From Sphingomonas sp. SORGH_AS_0879 (lineage in GTDB: Bacteria > Pseudomonadota > Alphaproteobacteria > Sphingomonadales > Sphingomonadaceae), in assembly GCF_030819175.1 (NCBI RefSeq), contig NZ_JAUTBJ010000002.1, positions 2,428,001 to 2,492,000 on the forward strand: a stretch of DNA of 64,000 nt. The letters run 5' to 3'. The notes under the pieces were generated by a model. The model had not been told where the DNA came from, searched no databases, and worked only from the letters and a program-made list of their open reading frames with translations. Positions 61,491 to 64,000 of the stretch are shown here, piece by piece. The position numbers and the translations under genes were made by a program. How positions within the stretch are numbered: the first letter of the stretch is position 1; every line of letters starts with the position of its first letter.

Positions 61491-62231
61491 ATGATTGCCG
61501 TCATCTCCCCCGCCAAGACGCTCGATTACAAGAGCCCCCTGCCCGACCTCGCACCTACAAAGCCCCATTTCGCTGCAGAGGCCGATATGCTGGCCGGTGC
61601 CGCCGCCGGGCTGGGCGAAGACAAGCTGAGTGCGCTGATGCGCATCTCGCCCGCGCTCGCCAAGCTGAATGCCGATCGGTTCCGCGACTTCGCGACCGCG
61701 CCCGAACGTCCCGCCATGTTCGCCTTTGCCGGCGACGTCTATACCGGGCTGGAGGCCAAGACGCTGGACGAACCCGCGATCCTGTTCGCGCAGGATCATT
61801 TGCGGATGCTGTCGGGTCTTTACGGCCTTCTCCGGCCGCTGGATGCGATGCGGCCCTATCGGCTGGAGATGGGCACCCGCTGGGCTCCGCGTGGCGACAA
61901 GCTGACCGACTGGTGGGGGAACCGGATCGCCGAGCATCTGGCGAAGGAAGTCGAGGCGGAAGGATCGGGCGCCATCCTGAACCTCGCCAGCCAGGAATAT
62001 TGGCATTCGGTCGAGGGCAAGCTGCCCCCCGCGATCCGCGTCATCGCGGTCGATTTCCGCGAAGGCGACCGCTTCGTCAGCTTCCACGCGAAGAAGGCGC
62101 GCGGGGCGATGGCGCGCTGGATGATCGAGCATGCCATCACCGATACCGACGCGATGCGCGGCTTCGACAGCGACGGCTATGCGTTCGATGCCAAGGCGAG
62201 CACGCCGACGACATGGAGGTTAGTGCGATGA
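61491..62231 (+). CDS. yaaA: Peroxide stress protein YaaA (DUF328)
   Basis: 246 aa: MIAVISPAKTLDYKSPLP, FAGDVYTGL, HLRMLSGLYGLLRPLDAMRP, LEMGTRW and FREGDRFVSFHAKKARGAMA are all YaaA hallmarks. In E. coli YaaA limits free iron and DNA damage during peroxide stress. ATG 61491 is the conserved start. Stop overlaps the SDR gene start by 4 bp (ATGA). Confidence 0.96.
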   Translation: MIAVISPAKTLDYKSPLPDLAPTKPHFAAEADMLAGAAAGLGEDKLSALMRISPALAKLNADRFRDFATAPERPAMFAFAGDVYTGLEAKTLDEPAILFAQDHLRMLSGLYGLLRPLDAMRPYRLEMGTRWAPRGDKLTDWWGNRIAEHLAKEVEAEGSGAILNLASQEYWHSVEGKLPPAIRVIAVDFREGDRFVSFHAKKARGAMARWMIEHAITDTDAMRGFDSDGYAFDAKASTPTTWRLVR

Positions 62232-62926
62232 CCGAATGGAAGCAGGCGGTCGTCATCGGCGCATCGGGCGGGATCGGCGCGGCCATCGCCGATGCGCTGG
62301 AGGAAGAAGGTGTGGCGGTCGCCCGCTATGCCCGGTCCATGGCCGGGGACGCGCATATCGATTTGGAGGACGAGGGCAGCATCGCGGCGGCGGCGCGACG
62401 CATTGCGAAAGGCACCGCCCCCGATCTCGTCATCGTAGCAACCGGCCTGCTCCATGACGGAGAACACGGCCCGGAAAAAGCGATCGACCAACTCGCCCCC
62501 GTCTGGCTCGCCCGCAATTTCGCGGTCAACGCGATCGGCCCGGCGCTGGTGGCCAAGCATTTGCTCCCATTGATGCCGCGCACCGGCCGGACGATCTTCG
62601 CGGCGCTGTCGGCGCGGGTCGGGTCGATTTCCGACAATCGCATGGGCGGATGGTACGGCTATCGCGCGTCCAAGGCCGCGCTCAACCAGTTCATTCGCAC
62701 GCTCGCCATCGAGCATAAGCGGCGCAACGACCGCTCCATCGTCGTCGCGCTGCATCCGGGCACGGTCGATACCGCGCTGTCCCGGCCGTTTCAGGGCCAT
62801 GTCCGCCCCGGCGGCCTGTTCGCGCCCGACCGTGCGGCGGTCCAGTTGCTCGACGTGATCGACGGGCTGAAGGCGCCCGACAGCGGCAAGCTGTTCGACT
62901 GGGAGGGCAAAGAGGTCCAGCCTTAG
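62228..62926 (+). CDS. Short-chain dehydrogenase/reductase (CsgA-type C-factor-like)
   Basis: 232 aa. Nucleotide motif VVIGASGGIGAAIADAL, catalytic Tyr and Lys in WYGYRASKAALNQF, and late HPGTVDTALSRPF typical of the C-factor/FabG-like SDR group. NAD(P)-dependent, cytosolic; substrate unknown. Start overlaps the yaaA stop (ATGA), so the two are translationally coupled. Confidence 0.92.
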   Translation: MTEWKQAVVIGASGGIGAAIADALEEEGVAVARYARSMAGDAHIDLEDEGSIAAAARRIAKGTAPDLVIVATGLLHDGEHGPEKAIDQLAPVWLARNFAVNAIGPALVAKHLLPLMPRTGRTIFAALSARVGSISDNRMGGWYGYRASKAALNQFIRTLAIEHKRRNDRSIVVALHPGTVDTALSRPFQGHVRPGGLFAPDRAAVQLLDVIDGLKAPDSGKLFDWEGKEVQP

Positions 62927-63390
62927 GCGGACGGCCAACCCAACCCCATCATCCGTTCGCGCTGAGCGAAGTCGAAGCGCACGCCCGGCCATCGCGGCGC
63001 GGTCGCCGTCATCCCTTGGCCTTCGACTTCGCTCAGGCTGAACGGAGGTCGGGACAGACACCCTCGGCCCGAGAGCAGCCCCACCCTGTTATTATCATTC
63101 AGATTACAACATCGTAACATCCGAGACATTCGCCTGAAACCGTTGAAAAGCCATAAGAACAGGGCTGGTCGCCGCTCCACTCCCGTCGGCGGCCAGCGCC
63201 TCCAAAGTCCCGCGATCCGCTGCCGAGGGGGGAGCATGAGCGCCGGGCCCGCCCCCGCCACCCCCTTTGCGCGTCCGTCTTCGCTCCCGAACGGCCTCTC
63301 GCGAATGGGTTGCGCGGGGGTGGTCAGGCGGCTTTTGCTGGGCTAGGAACAACGCTTCCCATCTGAACACCAACCCGGAAAGCACAAGAC
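62927..63390. repeat. Gene-free spacer before gyrA with REP-like inverted pair
   Basis: The same repeat as at 59782 recurs inverted at 62954-62977 and direct at 63020-63048, forming a pair. An AT-rich patch at 63088-63125 (TTATTATCATTCAG) may hold the gyrA promoter; I cannot pick -35 and -10 boxes. Beyond it the sequence to 63390 shows no credible gene. Confidence 0.6.
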
Positions 63391-64000
63391 TTGGCCGACG
63401 AGACGACCCTCGCGGAACCTTCCGATATTTCGACGATCTCCATCGTCGACGAGATGAAGTCGAGCTATCTCGACTATGCGATGAGCGTGATCGTGGCGCG
63501 TGCGCTGCCCGACGTGCGTGACGGCCTGAAGCCCGTCCATCGCCGTATCCTCTATTCGGCCGCCGAAAGCGGCTTCGTCGCGGGTAAGCCCTATCGCAAG
63601 TCGGCGCGCATCGTCGGCGACGTGATGGGTAAATATCACCCGCACGGCGACAGCGCGATCTATGACGCGCTGGCTCGTATGGCGCAGGACTGGTCGATGC
63701 GCGTGCCGCTGATCGACGGCCAGGGCAATTTCGGCTCGATGGACCCCGATCCGCCCGCCGCGATGCGTTACACCGAAGCGCGGCTGGCCAAGGTCGCCAA
63801 TTCGCTGCTCGACGATCTCGACAAGGATACGGTCGACTTCCAGCCCAATTATGACGGCTCGGAACGCGAACCCTCGGTCCTGCCCGCGCAGTATCCGAAC
63901 CTGCTGGTCAATGGCGCGGGCGGTATCGCGGTCGGCATGGCGACCAATATCCCACCGCACAACCTGGGCGAGGTGGTCAATGCCTGCCTGGCGTACATGG
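63391..64000 (+). CDS. gyrA: DNA gyrase subunit A, 3'-partial
   Basis: Runs off the window end. Translation reads [20 protein letters not shown], then [20 protein letters not shown] and [19 protein letters not shown]. The breakage-reunion domain of GyrA introduces negative supercoils with GyrB. The start is TTG at 63391; no in-frame ATG exists at the conserved N-terminus, and GGAAAG sits upstream. The quinolone-determining region reads [16 protein letters not shown] with Ser and Asp at the positions of E. coli Ser83 and Asp87, the sensitive wild-type state. Confidence 0.95.
   Translation, partial: MADETTLAEPSDISTISIVDEMKSSYLDYAMSVIVARALPDVRDGLKPVHRRILYSAAESGFVAGKPYRKSARIVGDVMGKYHPHGDSAIYDALARMAQDWSMRVPLIDGQGNFGSMDPDPPAAMRYTEARLAKVANSLLDDLDKDTVDFQPNYDGSEREPSVLPAQYPNLLVNGAGGIAVGMATNIPPHNLGEVVNACLAYM

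Noticed and set aside
63104..63385. Open frames between the SDR gene and gyrA.
   Set aside because: Low-complexity translations, no conserved motifs; the gap is better explained as repeat plus gyrA leader.

Overview
The window looks like chromosomal DNA of a Sphingomonas-type alphaproteobacterium. It is GC-rich, and its gene content (a long TonB-dependent receptor, many GH43/GH2/GH3 enzymes, a heme A synthase, an XrtA/EpsB-type sugar transferase, short sphingomonad intergenic palindromes, and the rplM-rpsI, lepA and gyrA housekeeping loci) fits that group. I infer the genus from protein character only; no database was searched.

Layout. (1) 1-16.7 kb holds small redox and hydrolase genes, each next to its own regulator: a frameshifted zinc-type dehydrogenase, a PhzF/DJ-1 pair opposite a MocR regulator, LysR with an aldo/keto reductase and an efflux permease, AraC with a second aldo/keto reductase (21-bp spaced direct-repeat operator between them), a phosphoesterase, a quinone reductase opposite LysR, a YcaQ-type protein, and a lipoprotein serine hydrolase coupled to an alpha/beta hydrolase. 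(2) 16.7-26.95 kb is accessory. It contains unrecognised gene pairs, a hairpin-rich stretch, a subtilisin-like lipoprotein with a barrel-like C-terminus that is broken by a 5-bp tandem duplication, a strongly folded intergenic segment that could be a structured RNA, and a complete tyrosine integrase beside tRNA-Pro(UGG). (3) 27-37.9 kb is a polysaccharide (probably glucuronoxylan-type) utilisation locus: hexuronate-type permease, two GH43 enzymes, GH2, LacI regulator and TonB receptor. An 18-bp perfect palindrome just upstream of the receptor is the likely operator. (4) 38-50.5 kb is mostly core: Zur-like regulator, ctaA, rplM-rpsI, an EamA transporter, a Tat-exported GH3, modABC with a very short ModC, lepA, a CsgG-SH3 protein and tRNA-Pro(CGG). 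(5) 50.6-59.6 kb is envelope/exopolysaccharide-related: DUF815 ATPase, TPR protein, EpsB-type sugar transferase, manC, WalW-like deacetylase, a frameshifted sensor kinase and an Lrp/AsnC regulator. (6) 60-64 kb has a TPR protein, yaaA, an SDR gene and the start of gyrA.

Six reading-frame breaks are visible, most at runs of four G/C. Such a density suggests either indel errors in the assembly or real gene decay; the two should be separated before any of these genes is called dead. Exact start codons are uncertain where alternatives are stated.
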